From NCBI RefSeq assembly GCF_037646455.1, contig NZ_JBBIXN010000006.1, forward strand, positions 62,001-126,000: 64,000 bases of DNA, written 5' to 3'. This DNA comes from Draconibacterium mangrovi_A. GTDB taxonomy: Bacteria; Bacteroidota; Bacteroidia; Bacteroidales; Prolixibacteraceae. Shown piece after piece: positions 9,294 to 17,713 of the stretch. The notes under the pieces are model-generated. The model worked only from the letters and a program-made list of their open reading frames with translations. It made no database searches and was not told where the DNA came from. The stretch's first letter is position 1. Every line of letters starts with the position of its first letter. The position numbers and the translations under genes are program-made.

Positions 9294-10891
9294 TTATTGA
9301 TTGTGTCTACAATTTCTAACATTTCTGCTTTTAACTCCTTCTTCCTGTCCTGATAATTTTTATCATCTGAAAGATTTGTCCATTCATAAGGATCTGTTGC
9401 ATTATGGTACAGTTCTTCCGATCCGTCCAGGTATAAAATATAGCGCCAATCCTGCGTTCGATAAGAATAGGTTTGCTTCATTTTATCGCTTCGGTTTAAT
9501 CCGTTGCCCACCATACTCAGTGCACCATTCGGACCATCCCATTCGTTTGTATCAGGATCTTCAAGAAAGGGAGTCAGACTGTGTCCGCACAAATTGATCC
9601 CATCAACACTTTTTTTGTTATCGCCTTCCAAATTACACAGATCAATCAAAGTCGGGAATATATCCACGAGTGAGGCAGGATGTTTTACTTTCGCTCCTTT
9701 TTTACTTTGCGGATTTCGCAGTATCATGGGAATGCGCGTACTTTCTTCCCACGGAGAATTTTTGAAAAGGTAATCCTTCTCTCCCATCTGCCAACCATGA
9801 TCAGCGACCAAAACAATAATGGTGTTTTCCTTAAACCTGCTGTTATCAATGGCGTCAACCACTTTACCGATTTGCGCATCGGTAAAAGCGATACAGGCAA
9901 GGTAGGCCTGCAGAAAATGCTTCAATCCTTCCTCTGCATTACCATCATACGATTCCTTCAGGGTACGGTAATAGCGCAGGCCTTTCATTTCCGCCGGGTA
10001 AATGTCTTTATAATGCGTATCTGTATTATCGCCCGGTTTTATTTCTGAAAGCTGTATTTCATCGATGGGAAACATATCGAAATACTTTTTCGGCGCATAA
10101 AGCGGTGTGTGTGGCCGTACAAAGCCAATTCCCATAAAGAAGGGTTTTTCGCTGTTTTCGGCATCTAATTCTTCAATACGTTTTACCGCCCATTCCGAAT
10201 GCATTTCGTCGGGCATCAGGTCGCGGACATCTTCTGATTTGTATTCGAGAAAATCTTTTTTCCCACGCGAATAAATCCACCCCGTTTTATTCCCGTGTGA
10301 AATGCTATCAGGGAAAGTAGGAACATCGGATAAAGGAGCAAACGAACCATCTATTGGCCCGATATTGCGATAGGGTTCAGGTACCGATGGATGACCGACC
10401 GGCTCGATACCATTAAAAGCCAGTGGGCCGTAATTGTTGATGTTGATTCCCCACTCCTGCCAGAAGTCTTTTCTATGGTGGTGAAGCAATTTACCACTTC
10501 CCATCACATGGTAACCGTTCCCGGAAAAGCACTCCATAATTGTTTTATTGTTCTGAAGTTCCGGAATATCTTTTAAGGCAGTCCAGCCGAAATCGCCCGA
10601 GGCAAAAGGATAAACTCCTGTAAATAAACTGTTGCGGGAAGGTGCACAAACCGGGCAGTTACTGTGTGCGTTGGTAAACGAAGTACCCGACTTCGCCAGT
10701 TTATCGATATTTGGTGTTTTTACCTGCGGATGACCGCCAAATGCTCCTTCATAGTCATTCAGGTCGTCGACAATAATAAACACCACATTGGGCTTTGTAT
10801 TCGTTGTGGCCGGTTGAGCCTTTATCCGACCGATCCCGACTACAACAAATACGCCTGTTAATGCAAAGGCAAGAAGTTTATTAAGGTTCAT
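9290..10891 (-). CDS. Sulfatase (S1 family), iduronate-2-sulfatase-like, C-A-P-S-R type
   Basis: This 533-residue exported sulfatase has a Sec signal peptide ending near IKAQ. It carries D42-D43 in IIVDDLNDYEGAFGG, a form common in the iduronate-2-sulfatase-like branch, and CAPSRNSLFTGVYPF from Cys82. VADHGWQMGEKDYLFK is the branch's usual DHG-x-x-x-GE metal site, in place of the SDNG seen in its neighbours. The branch commonly removes 2-O-sulfate from uronic or related sugars, so a sulfated uronate in the target would fit, but that is inference. Its gene follows another sulfatase by 15 bases and overlaps the next by 4. Confidence 0.92.
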   Translation of the reverse strand: MNLNKLLAFALTGVFVVVGIGRIKAQPATTNTKPNVVFIIVDDLNDYEGAFGGHPQVKTPNIDKLAKSGTSFTNAHSNCPVCAPSRNSLFTGVYPFASGDFGWTALKDIPELQNNKTIMECFSGNGYHVMGSGKLLHHHRKDFWQEWGININNYGPLAFNGIEPVGHPSVPEPYRNIGPIDGSFAPLSDVPTFPDSISHGNKTGWIYSRGKKDFLEYKSEDVRDLMPDEMHSEWAVKRIEELDAENSEKPFFMGIGFVRPHTPLYAPKKYFDMFPIDEIQLSEIKPGDNTDTHYKDIYPAEMKGLRYYRTLKESYDGNAEEGLKHFLQAYLACIAFTDAQIGKVVDAIDNSRFKENTIIVLVADHGWQMGEKDYLFKNSPWEESTRIPMILRNPQSKKGAKVKHPASLVDIFPTLIDLCNLEGDNKKSVDGINLCGHSLTPFLEDPDTNEWDGPNGALSMVGNGLNRSDKMKQTYSYRTQDWRYILYLDGSEELYHNATDPYEWTNLSDDKNYQDRKKELKAEMLEIVDTINK

Positions 10892-10906
10892 TTGGTTTAG
10901 GTATTC

Positions 10907-12316
10907 TTAATCCTTTAGTTTTTCAAATCTGTCAGGATGCAGTTCGTTATACTTTTTATCCTCCCTTAAGCCCATAAATATCGGATCCTGCATTTCTTCA
11001 CTCCATTTCCGGAACTCTTTTGTAAGTTCATCGACACGATCAGTATTCGATTGACTGACATTTTGCGCTTCTGAAATATCTGTTCCGAGATCAAACAGCA
11101 TATTTGTTTCCCCTCCTTTTATCAGCAGTTTATCATCTCCCCGGCGAATGGCATAATCCTGTGCATCAAATTTTCTCCAAAATAACTTATCATGCGGGAG
11201 CGACTTGTTCTGGCCATTTAAATAGGGAATCAGATTTGTTCCGTCAATCTCATTTTTAAGTGATATTTCCTTACCGGTTTGAGCAATAATCGTTGCAAAA
11301 ATATCAAGTGAGATTACAGGATTATCGTACACTTCACCTGCAGGAATCGTTCCGGGCCATTTCATGGCAAACGGTACCCGAATTCCCCCTTCAAACAAAT
11401 CGCCTTTTTGTCCGCGTAAAACTCCGTTGTCCGAAGCGTTGTGGTTTTCCGGTCCACCATTGTCAGATAAAAATACTACAAGTGTATTTTCATCGAGATG
11501 CAATTCTGCCAGTTTATTCAATATGAGTCCGACCCCATCGTCAACTGCGCTTACCATGGCGGCGTAGGTTTTTCTTTTCTTCTCACTGATATTGTCGAAC
11601 CTGCTTAGGTATTTTTCGGTTGCCTGTAATGGCGCGTGTGGAGCATTGTAGGCCAGGTAGATAAAAAACGGATTGTCCTTGTTTTCTTCGATGTACGAAA
11701 CAGCTTCTCTCGAAAAAGCATCGGTCAGGTACTCTGTTTCATCTACTCGTTCGTAATTTCGAAGCAGCCGTGTTTTGTAACCATCGTATTGCGACTTTGC
11801 CTCGAAAGGATCATTCAGTGTCAATTCTTCAGGAAAATAACGATGACCTCCACTCAAAAATCCGTAAAAATCGTCGAATCCTCTTTTTAACGGGTGCAAC
11901 GATTCATGAGCTCCCATGTGCCATTTCCCAATTGCCAGTGATTTGTATCCTGCTTTCCCCAATGCATCGGCAAGTGTTTCTTCGCTAAGTGGCAGACCCA
12001 TTTCCAGATCGTTTGGTGCAAATAACGGATTTCTACTAAAACCAAAACGGTCCTGGTACCTGCCGGTGAGAAGACCGGCTCTGCTGGGACCACAAACGCA
12101 GTAACTTACATAGCCGTTGGTAAAGCGCACACCACCTTCTGCCAGTTTATCGATATGAGGCGTTGGAATATCGGTACAACCATTAAAACCCACGTCGGCA
12201 TAGCCCATATCATCCACCAGAATCACTATCAGATTTGGAGGAACAGTTTTCTTCTCCTGGGTGCACGCTGCAGAAACAGCGGTGAGAAATAACATGTAAA
12301 GCAGCACTCTTTTCAT
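10907..12316 (-). CDS. Sulfatase (S1 family) lipoprotein, C-G-P-S-R type
   Basis: This 469-residue sulfatase has a lipobox (VSAAC, Cys18), metal ligands D35-D36 in VDDMGYADVG and the formylglycine signature CGPSRAGLLTGRYQ from Cys75. IGKWHMG and LSDNGGPENH follow. It belongs to the arylsulfatase-A-like branch that also includes the protein encoded at 21915-23291. They share the layout of signature, GKWH and SLDxxAT motifs. It is the first enzyme gene after SusD, separated by 108 bases that contain a stem-loop, so it may be expressed at a lower level than susCD. Which sulfate it removes cannot be told. Confidence 0.92.
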   Translation of the reverse strand: MKRVLLYMLFLTAVSAACTQEKKTVPPNLIVILVDDMGYADVGFNGCTDIPTPHIDKLAEGGVRFTNGYVSYCVCGPSRAGLLTGRYQDRFGFSRNPLFAPNDLEMGLPLSEETLADALGKAGYKSLAIGKWHMGAHESLHPLKRGFDDFYGFLSGGHRYFPEELTLNDPFEAKSQYDGYKTRLLRNYERVDETEYLTDAFSREAVSYIEENKDNPFFIYLAYNAPHAPLQATEKYLSRFDNISEKKRKTYAAMVSAVDDGVGLILNKLAELHLDENTLVVFLSDNGGPENHNASDNGVLRGQKGDLFEGGIRVPFAMKWPGTIPAGEVYDNPVISLDIFATIIAQTGKEISLKNEIDGTNLIPYLNGQNKSLPHDKLFWRKFDAQDYAIRRGDDKLLIKGGETNMLFDLGTDISEAQNVSQSNTDRVDELTKEFRKWSEEMQDPIFMGLREDKKYNELHPDRFEKLKD

Positions 12317-12372
12317 ATCAGCTCTTTGTGTTATTTAATTTGGACCTTGAATTTTTGTTTTAAGCTGTAAAG

Positions 12373-12399
12373 CCAGGGACCAAAAGTTATGGCCCCTGG
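12373..12399 (-). terminator. Stem-loop between susD and the downstream sulfatase genes
   Basis: The arms CCAGGGACC (12373-12381) and GGCCCCTGG (12391-12399) pair with one mismatch around a 9-base loop. The stem lies 26 bases beyond the SusD stop. No clear run of T follows, so it may be an mRNA-stabilising or partial termination structure that keeps susCD transcript above the enzyme genes. That role is inferred from other susCD operons. Confidence 0.5.
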
Positions 12400-12424
12400 A
12401 TTCATCTAACCAAACAAAACTATA

Positions 12425-14134
12425 CTAGTATCCCGGATTTTCCACTAAATTCGGATTATCAGCCAATCGACCTAAACCCATCGGAAAATAGTAGTTGCGC
12501 TCTGTGAAAGTTCTTATGTTTCCAAAATCGGCATCTTTAATTTTAAGGGTATACATACCTTCCTCAATATAGTATTCCCATGTTACGCCGTTAAATCCCT
12601 TGCCGTTTAATTCTTCTACAGCAATTCTCCAACGACGGATATCCCAGTAACGGTGTTCTTCGTTATATAATTCCACAAATCGCTCATTTCGAATATCTTC
12701 TACGGTAAGTGTTTCCTTATCAGGCATTCCTGCACGGTTCCTGATTTCATTTATCAGAGGCTTGGCTTCATCAGCTTTTCCCATTTCGAATTTGGCTTCA
12801 GCTGCGTTCAGGTACATTTCACCTGTGCGGAATACAATCCAATCGGAATCGTCTTCGCCATTATAAAGCCCTATAAGAGATTCGTTTACACGCTTTTTTA
12901 ACAGGACACCGGCTTTAATTCTGTTCCTCCTGGGTGCTACACTAGGCCAGTCCGATCCATCAGGAATGGTTCCAATAGTTTTATTATGAACGTAAACTTT
13001 ACCATCTCCCCACGGAGTTTCGGGATAGAAGGCATTGGCAAGGAAACGCGGATCTTTGTTTAGGATAATCTCATCCAATGAAAACTTATGATTTCCATCC
13101 AACATACTTCTGTCCCAAACAGCCGAAGTTCCGTCGTTGTACTCGTATTTTTCCCATGATTCCAGGTACATCCAGTGATTCGATCCCCATCCGGTTTGGA
13201 AACCATCGGGCATGCAATAGAATGTCCAGCCATGTCCTTTTAACAAACCGTAATCATAGACTTCTGCAAAAATAACCTCCGAGTTACCGTCGGTAATAAA
13301 AAGGTTGTGGTAATTTGTTTCAGGATCCGGATCTTCTCTGTACAACGGATGCATTCCACCGTTGATTACTGCCATAGATGCATCGTAAGCTTTCTGATAG
13401 TAAGAATCGGCTTCGCCAGAAGAGAATCCCAGAAGGCCATTTAACTGTTGCATGCCATATTTTGCAATACTACCTGCATACAACATCGCACGGCTTTTTA
13501 AGGCGTAGGCAGCCCATTTTGTCGGACGGCCAAAATTATCAGAACCATAACTTTCCGGTAAAATAGTTACCAGGTCATCCATTTCAGAAGCAATAAAATC
13601 ATAAATTTCTTTTTCAGAATTACGTTCAACATACAACTCTTCAATGGGCTGATCAATACTCTGAGCTTCAGTGATCAATGGAACGCCACCATAGCGTTTC
13701 ACCAGTTCGAAATACATAAAAGCTCTTAACCAACGTGCTTCCGCCACTTTTTGTGTTACCTCGTCCGGGTCGAAAGTAGCTTCCTGAAGGATCTCCATAA
13801 TTTCGTTACAAGAACGAATATTTCCGTATGGCCAATAGTCGAGTCCGCTGTGGGCTCCATTTTCATCCATAATATCCATGGCCACATTATAAGGTGTCTG
13901 CCAACCGGCAAAAACATTTTGTTCTCCTCCAGTTACACCGAGATTTGCATGTCCCTCTCCTCCCGACTGAAAGCGTACATTGGCATAGATTTTATTCAGA
14001 TAGGCGTCCACCAGGACCGGATCATTTTTTACCGCATCTTCTGAAATAATATTGGTTGGAGCAATGTCCAGTATATCACTACAGCTAAACAGAAGAGCGA
14101 ATAATGGTATTATAAATAATATCTTTTTCATCAT
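12425..14134 (-). CDS. SusD-like outer-membrane glycan-binding lipoprotein
   Basis: This 569-residue RagB/SusD family protein has a lipobox (LLFSC, Cys18) followed by SDILDIAPTN, the usual SusD start. VAEARWLRAFMYFELVKRYGGVPL is present in its TPR helical core, as is the C-terminal EEHRYWDIRRWR segment. It forms a hinged lid over the SusC channel at the cell surface and captures oligosaccharides. Its gene starts 16 bases after the SusC gene, the standard arrangement. Substrate specificity is not readable, but the sulfatases, GH27 and GH28 around it suggest a sulfated, galacturonate- and galactose-containing glycan. Confidence 0.95.
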   Translation of the reverse strand: MMKKILFIIPLFALLFSCSDILDIAPTNIISEDAVKNDPVLVDAYLNKIYANVRFQSGGEGHANLGVTGGEQNVFAGWQTPYNVAMDIMDENGAHSGLDYWPYGNIRSCNEIMEILQEATFDPDEVTQKVAEARWLRAFMYFELVKRYGGVPLITEAQSIDQPIEELYVERNSEKEIYDFIASEMDDLVTILPESYGSDNFGRPTKWAAYALKSRAMLYAGSIAKYGMQQLNGLLGFSSGEADSYYQKAYDASMAVINGGMHPLYREDPDPETNYHNLFITDGNSEVIFAEVYDYGLLKGHGWTFYCMPDGFQTGWGSNHWMYLESWEKYEYNDGTSAVWDRSMLDGNHKFSLDEIILNKDPRFLANAFYPETPWGDGKVYVHNKTIGTIPDGSDWPSVAPRRNRIKAGVLLKKRVNESLIGLYNGEDDSDWIVFRTGEMYLNAAEAKFEMGKADEAKPLINEIRNRAGMPDKETLTVEDIRNERFVELYNEEHRYWDIRRWRIAVEELNGKGFNGVTWEYYIEEGMYTLKIKDADFGNIRTFTERNYYFPMGLGRLADNPNLVENPGY

Positions 14135-14150
14135 CTTATTCTTATTGAGT

Positions 14151-17100
14151 TTATAACGTTAATCTTATGCCGAAAGTTGCTGTTTTAACCGGCGGGTAAT
14201 CACGGTTATTGGCACCGGTGATTTCAGGATCAAATGAATGTTTGTAAACACCCAGATTACTGATTGAAAATACATTTGAACCACTGAAATACACTACACA
14301 ATTTTTAATTCCAATATTGTCCAATAATGATTTTGGCAAAGTGTAAGATAAATTGATGTTCTTGAGCCTCAGATAAGCGGCATCTAAATTCCAAAAATCA
14401 TTTGCTGTATTGTTATTTGCTGTTGTTCCATTCTGAGTCACCGGAGGTAACTTAAAATCGTCGGGATTGGTAATATAATCCATTCCGTCAGCATCCTGAC
14501 CAACAATCGCACGATATTTATAGTGATAGTCGATCGGAATTGATTCGTTGGAGAACGGTGCTCTTGCCGAGCCGCCAATCGAAACGATATATCCACTTCC
14601 TCCCTGCCACAGCATTCTTAAACTAAATCCTTTCCACTGAGCTCCCATATCGAGACTGTACATGGTATTAGGCAATCCGTTTTTACCAATTACTTTCTGG
14701 TCACGCCAGTCGATATAATCATCACCGTTGAGGTCTTTGTAAATGAGGTCACCAACTTTTATCGTTTGGTTTCCGGCTTGATCCTGGTCAATGGTATGGT
14801 TATCAATTTGTTCCTGGTTCATAAAAAATCCGTCTGTTACGAATCCCCACTGCCGGTCATCCCACTGGCCTTCATTTACATACCTGGCATTCCAAAGCTT
14901 ATTGAATTCCAATGTTTCTTCATCCAGATCACCTGTTTCCGGCAACACATCTTCATCCAGTTCAACATATTTTCCCCTGGTCCATCCGATCATTGGTGAA
15001 ATATCGTAGGAGAAGTCACCAATTTTGTTGTAATGTGTTAATGCAACTTCAATACCGCGGTTATCTCTTTTATTTAAGTTAGTTCTTGGCAAGCTTGCAC
15101 CAAAGGTGCTTGGAACCTGTTCGGTCGGCTGTGCCAGGATATTTTCCCTAAGGCGGTAGAATGCATCAATCTCAAAACCCAAAAGGCCATCCCAGAAATT
15201 TCCATCCAATCCAATGTTACTCATTTTCATAGTTTCCCAGGTAATATTAGGATTAGCTAATCCTGCTGAAGCAATAATAGGTGCGGGAGCTGTACCAAAT
15301 ACATAAAAATTAGTAGAGATGGTGTAGCCCGTTAAATAATCGAACGAGGAAACTGCATCGTTACCTAATATACCGTATGAACCTCTTAACTTGAGGTTGT
15401 TTACTGCACTGAAATTCTCTTTGATAAAAGATTCTTCCGAAATCCTCCAGCCAGCACTAACACTTGGAAAGTAACCCCAGCGTCCTTCCGGCGGATATTC
15501 ACCCGATGCATCAGCACGCATCGAAACCTCGAGCATGTATTTGCCGGCATAATCATAGTTTACACGACCGATGTAACTTACACGAGCCCTTTCATTAAAG
15601 TTCTCATTGTTGTCTTTACCTTCTTCAGAAGCATATTTTAGGAATGGTGCTTCAAAAGAAAGAACGTCTTTCCTCGATCCGGTCAAATCTGTATTTTTGT
15701 AAGTCCATGCTTCACCTACGAGTACAGCACTGATATTATGATCACCAATTACTTTGTCATAATTCAAGCTGATCTGTGGCAACATCTCATTCGATCGGTA
15801 TGAATACACGCTCATGTTGTTCGAGTTCTGTGTTCCCCATTTTATCCATGGATCTTCTCCGGCCTGAGCTGCTATCGGATCGTACTCCCAAACATCGAAA
15901 GGTTTGGAAACGGTTTTTCTCCAGGTAAAACCATCTTCAAAATTTAAGCGTCCTTTAAGAACCAAGCCTTCAACAAAGGGGATATTGTACTTTAACTGAA
16001 GAGCTCCCTGGATCACATTATCTTTCTGATCGCGGTAACCATTGAAATCTGCCAACATTTGGTAATAAGGCGACCTTTGAAGAAATCCTGATGTTGCTGC
16101 TCGGGTTGGATCGGCTTCGTGTATTACAGGATATACCGGCTTCGCTGTTTGTAAACTGTTATACATATTATCAGCCGTTACATTAGTTCTGTAAAATTTG
16201 GTAGCCCTGTAGGTTAAATCCATGGTTACCTGTAAATCATCAGTAATTTGAGCATCGATGTTTGAACGAACGTTGTAACGGTTAAAATCGTAGTCTCCCG
16301 CTTTAAAATTACTCTCCTGATCCGTAAAGCCGGCAGAGACATAATATTTAATCTTTTTTGTACCTCCAGTAGCACTTATATTATGCTGTTGTTGCGGAGT
16401 CCAGTCACGATAAAGCTCATCACTCCAGTCGTAGCTTTTATAATCGGTGTTGTCCATCGTATTTATGAGTCTGTTCGCGTCAGGATCGTAGTGTACATGA
16501 CTGGGGCTGTAATCATCCGGATTTAATCCGGATTCATGCAACAATTCCGCCCATTCTTTTGCGCCGACAAGATCGGGCAAGAAAGTGGGTTGCGTAAAAG
16601 ATACATTCCCGTGATATGTAATTGTCGCAGGTTTCTCTGTCCCTCTTTTTGTTGTTACAAGAATAACACCGTTACCTGCACGTGCTCCGTAAATTGCGGC
16701 GGAAGCATCTTTTAATACACTTATAGATTCAATATCGTTTGGATCGACGTTAGCCAGACTACTTTCTATCCCATCAACCAGCACCAAAGGATTAGTTCCA
16801 TATCCCCTGATATTTAAGGTTGTTCCATCTTCTCCCGGCAAACCACTGGTCTGACGTGTGTAAAGACCGGCCACCTGCCCTTGTAAAAGCTCGGTGGTGT
16901 TTGCCACCGGACGTTGAACAAGTTCTTCCGATTTAACATTACCCACAGCTCCGGTTAAAGTTGCTTTCTTTTGCACACCGTAACCTACGGCAACAACTTC
17001 TTCCAGCCCTATGGCATCCACCTTCATGGTAACATCAATTGTTGTTCGTCCATTAATAGGTTCACTTACACTTTGCATACCAATAAATGAGAACACTAAA

Positions 17101-17321
17101 GTCTCATTTCCGGAAACCTCAAGCGTGTATGCACCATCAGTATCGGTTATGGTACCAATGGTTTTTCCCTGCACAGAGACAGCAACTCCGGGAAGCGGTT
17201 CTCCGGCATCGTCTACCACTTTACCGGTAATTGTTTGTTGTGCCCAAACTGCTGAAGCCATAAAGATGGCCACGAACACCAAACACAACTTTCTAATCAA
17301 AATTTGATTTGTTTGTTTCAT
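14151..17321 (-). CDS. SusC-like TonB-dependent outer-membrane receptor
   Basis: This 1056-residue protein starts with a signal peptide (cleavage near AVWAQ) and a carboxypeptidase-regulatory-like domain (TITGKVVDDAGEPLPGV, about 30-105). The plug follows, marked by EEVVAVGYGVQKKA and the SusC signature SVLKDASAAIYGARAGNG (about 195-215), and then a large beta barrel to a typical C-terminal strand (FGIRLTL). It imports oligosaccharides using TonB energy, paired with the SusD at 12425-14134. There is no STN domain, so it is not expected to signal to an anti-sigma factor. Control is more likely through the neighbouring hybrid two-component protein. Confidence 0.96.
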   Translation of the reverse strand: MKQTNQILIRKLCLVFVAIFMASAVWAQQTITGKVVDDAGEPLPGVAVSVQGKTIGTITDTDGAYTLEVSGNETLVFSFIGMQSVSEPINGRTTIDVTMKVDAIGLEEVVAVGYGVQKKATLTGAVGNVKSEELVQRPVANTTELLQGQVAGLYTRQTSGLPGEDGTTLNIRGYGTNPLVLVDGIESSLANVDPNDIESISVLKDASAAIYGARAGNGVILVTTKRGTEKPATITYHGNVSFTQPTFLPDLVGAKEWAELLHESGLNPDDYSPSHVHYDPDANRLINTMDNTDYKSYDWSDELYRDWTPQQQHNISATGGTKKIKYYVSAGFTDQESNFKAGDYDFNRYNVRSNIDAQITDDLQVTMDLTYRATKFYRTNVTADNMYNSLQTAKPVYPVIHEADPTRAATSGFLQRSPYYQMLADFNGYRDQKDNVIQGALQLKYNIPFVEGLVLKGRLNFEDGFTWRKTVSKPFDVWEYDPIAAQAGEDPWIKWGTQNSNNMSVYSYRSNEMLPQISLNYDKVIGDHNISAVLVGEAWTYKNTDLTGSRKDVLSFEAPFLKYASEEGKDNNENFNERARVSYIGRVNYDYAGKYMLEVSMRADASGEYPPEGRWGYFPSVSAGWRISEESFIKENFSAVNNLKLRGSYGILGNDAVSSFDYLTGYTISTNFYVFGTAPAPIIASAGLANPNITWETMKMSNIGLDGNFWDGLLGFEIDAFYRLRENILAQPTEQVPSTFGASLPRTNLNKRDNRGIEVALTHYNKIGDFSYDISPMIGWTRGKYVELDEDVLPETGDLDEETLEFNKLWNARYVNEGQWDDRQWGFVTDGFFMNQEQIDNHTIDQDQAGNQTIKVGDLIYKDLNGDDYIDWRDQKVIGKNGLPNTMYSLDMGAQWKGFSLRMLWQGGSGYIVSIGGSARAPFSNESIPIDYHYKYRAIVGQDADGMDYITNPDDFKLPPVTQNGTTANNNTANDFWNLDAAYLRLKNINLSYTLPKSLLDNIGIKNCVVYFSGSNVFSISNLGVYKHSFDPEITGANNRDYPPVKTATFGIRLTL

Positions 17322-17340
17322 AAGTATTGATTTAGTTATA

Positions 17341-17451
17341 TTAAAGAAACATAAATAGAAGAATCACGATTGCGATAAGTACTATGTATAAAATGACATT
17401 GACCGCTCGAAAAGAGAACAGGCTTTTGGGATAGTTTTTCTTCTTATCCAT
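17341..17451 (-). CDS. 36-residue single-span membrane peptide in the susC leader
   Basis: A short frame starts at the ATG at 17451 and ends with TAA at 17343-17341, 19 bases before the SusC start. It encodes 36 residues: a basic N-terminus (MDKKKNYPKSLFSFR) followed by an uninterrupted hydrophobic segment (NVILYIVLIAIVILLFMFL), a clear membrane span with a cytoplasmic positive end. The 14 bases before its ATG (TAACTAAACCAAAG) closely match those before the SusC ATG (TAACTAAATCAATA). It lies between a consensus promoter and susC, so it should be transcribed with the operon. No family is recognised. It could be a small membrane protein or a leader peptide that tunes susC translation. Confidence 0.55.
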   Translation of the reverse strand: MDKKKNYPKSLFSFRAVNVILYIVLIAIVILLFMFL

Positions 17452-17478
17452 AAGCTTTGGTTTAGTTACAATAAAAAC

Positions 17479-17518
17479 AATACCTCAAAGCTCAATATTT
17501 TGAATTTGCTTGAGGTAT
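17479..17518 (-). promoter_or_regulatory. Structured leader of the susC transcript (inverted repeat)
   Basis: AATACCTCAA (17479-17488) and TTGAGGTATT (17509-17518) form a perfect 10-base stem. Inside the 20-base loop is a smaller TCAA/TTGA repeat. It lies between the predicted promoter (17551-17578) and the small membrane ORF, so it would be in the 5' untranslated RNA. It could be an RNA control element or, as DNA, a regulator binding site. Confidence 0.4.
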
Positions 17519-17550
17519 TTACATTGGGAAATGATGGGTGAAAATTCAAT

Positions 17551-17578
17551 CAAACCTAACTTATTATACTTTTCACAA
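17551..17578 (-). promoter_or_regulatory. Bacteroidota-type promoter for the susCD operon
   Basis: Read on the - strand, the sequence has TTG, a 17-base spacer and TAGGTTTG, matching the Bacteroidota primary sigma consensus (TTG ... TAnnTTTG). Transcription would start near 17543 and give a leader of about 90 bases before the 36-residue ORF. It sits directly downstream of the hybrid two-component gene, where such a regulator usually acts. Confidence 0.55.
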
Positions 17579-17713
17579 GAAGGGGAATAATCGGTCAACA
17601 CAACACACAAAACGCTGATATTTAGAATATTGAAAAATCAATATCTGATCAATTCACTTATTTAAAATCTGTGTCGCAGTGCGAATGAAAAAATGGAAAT
17701 CGAAAACATGCCC

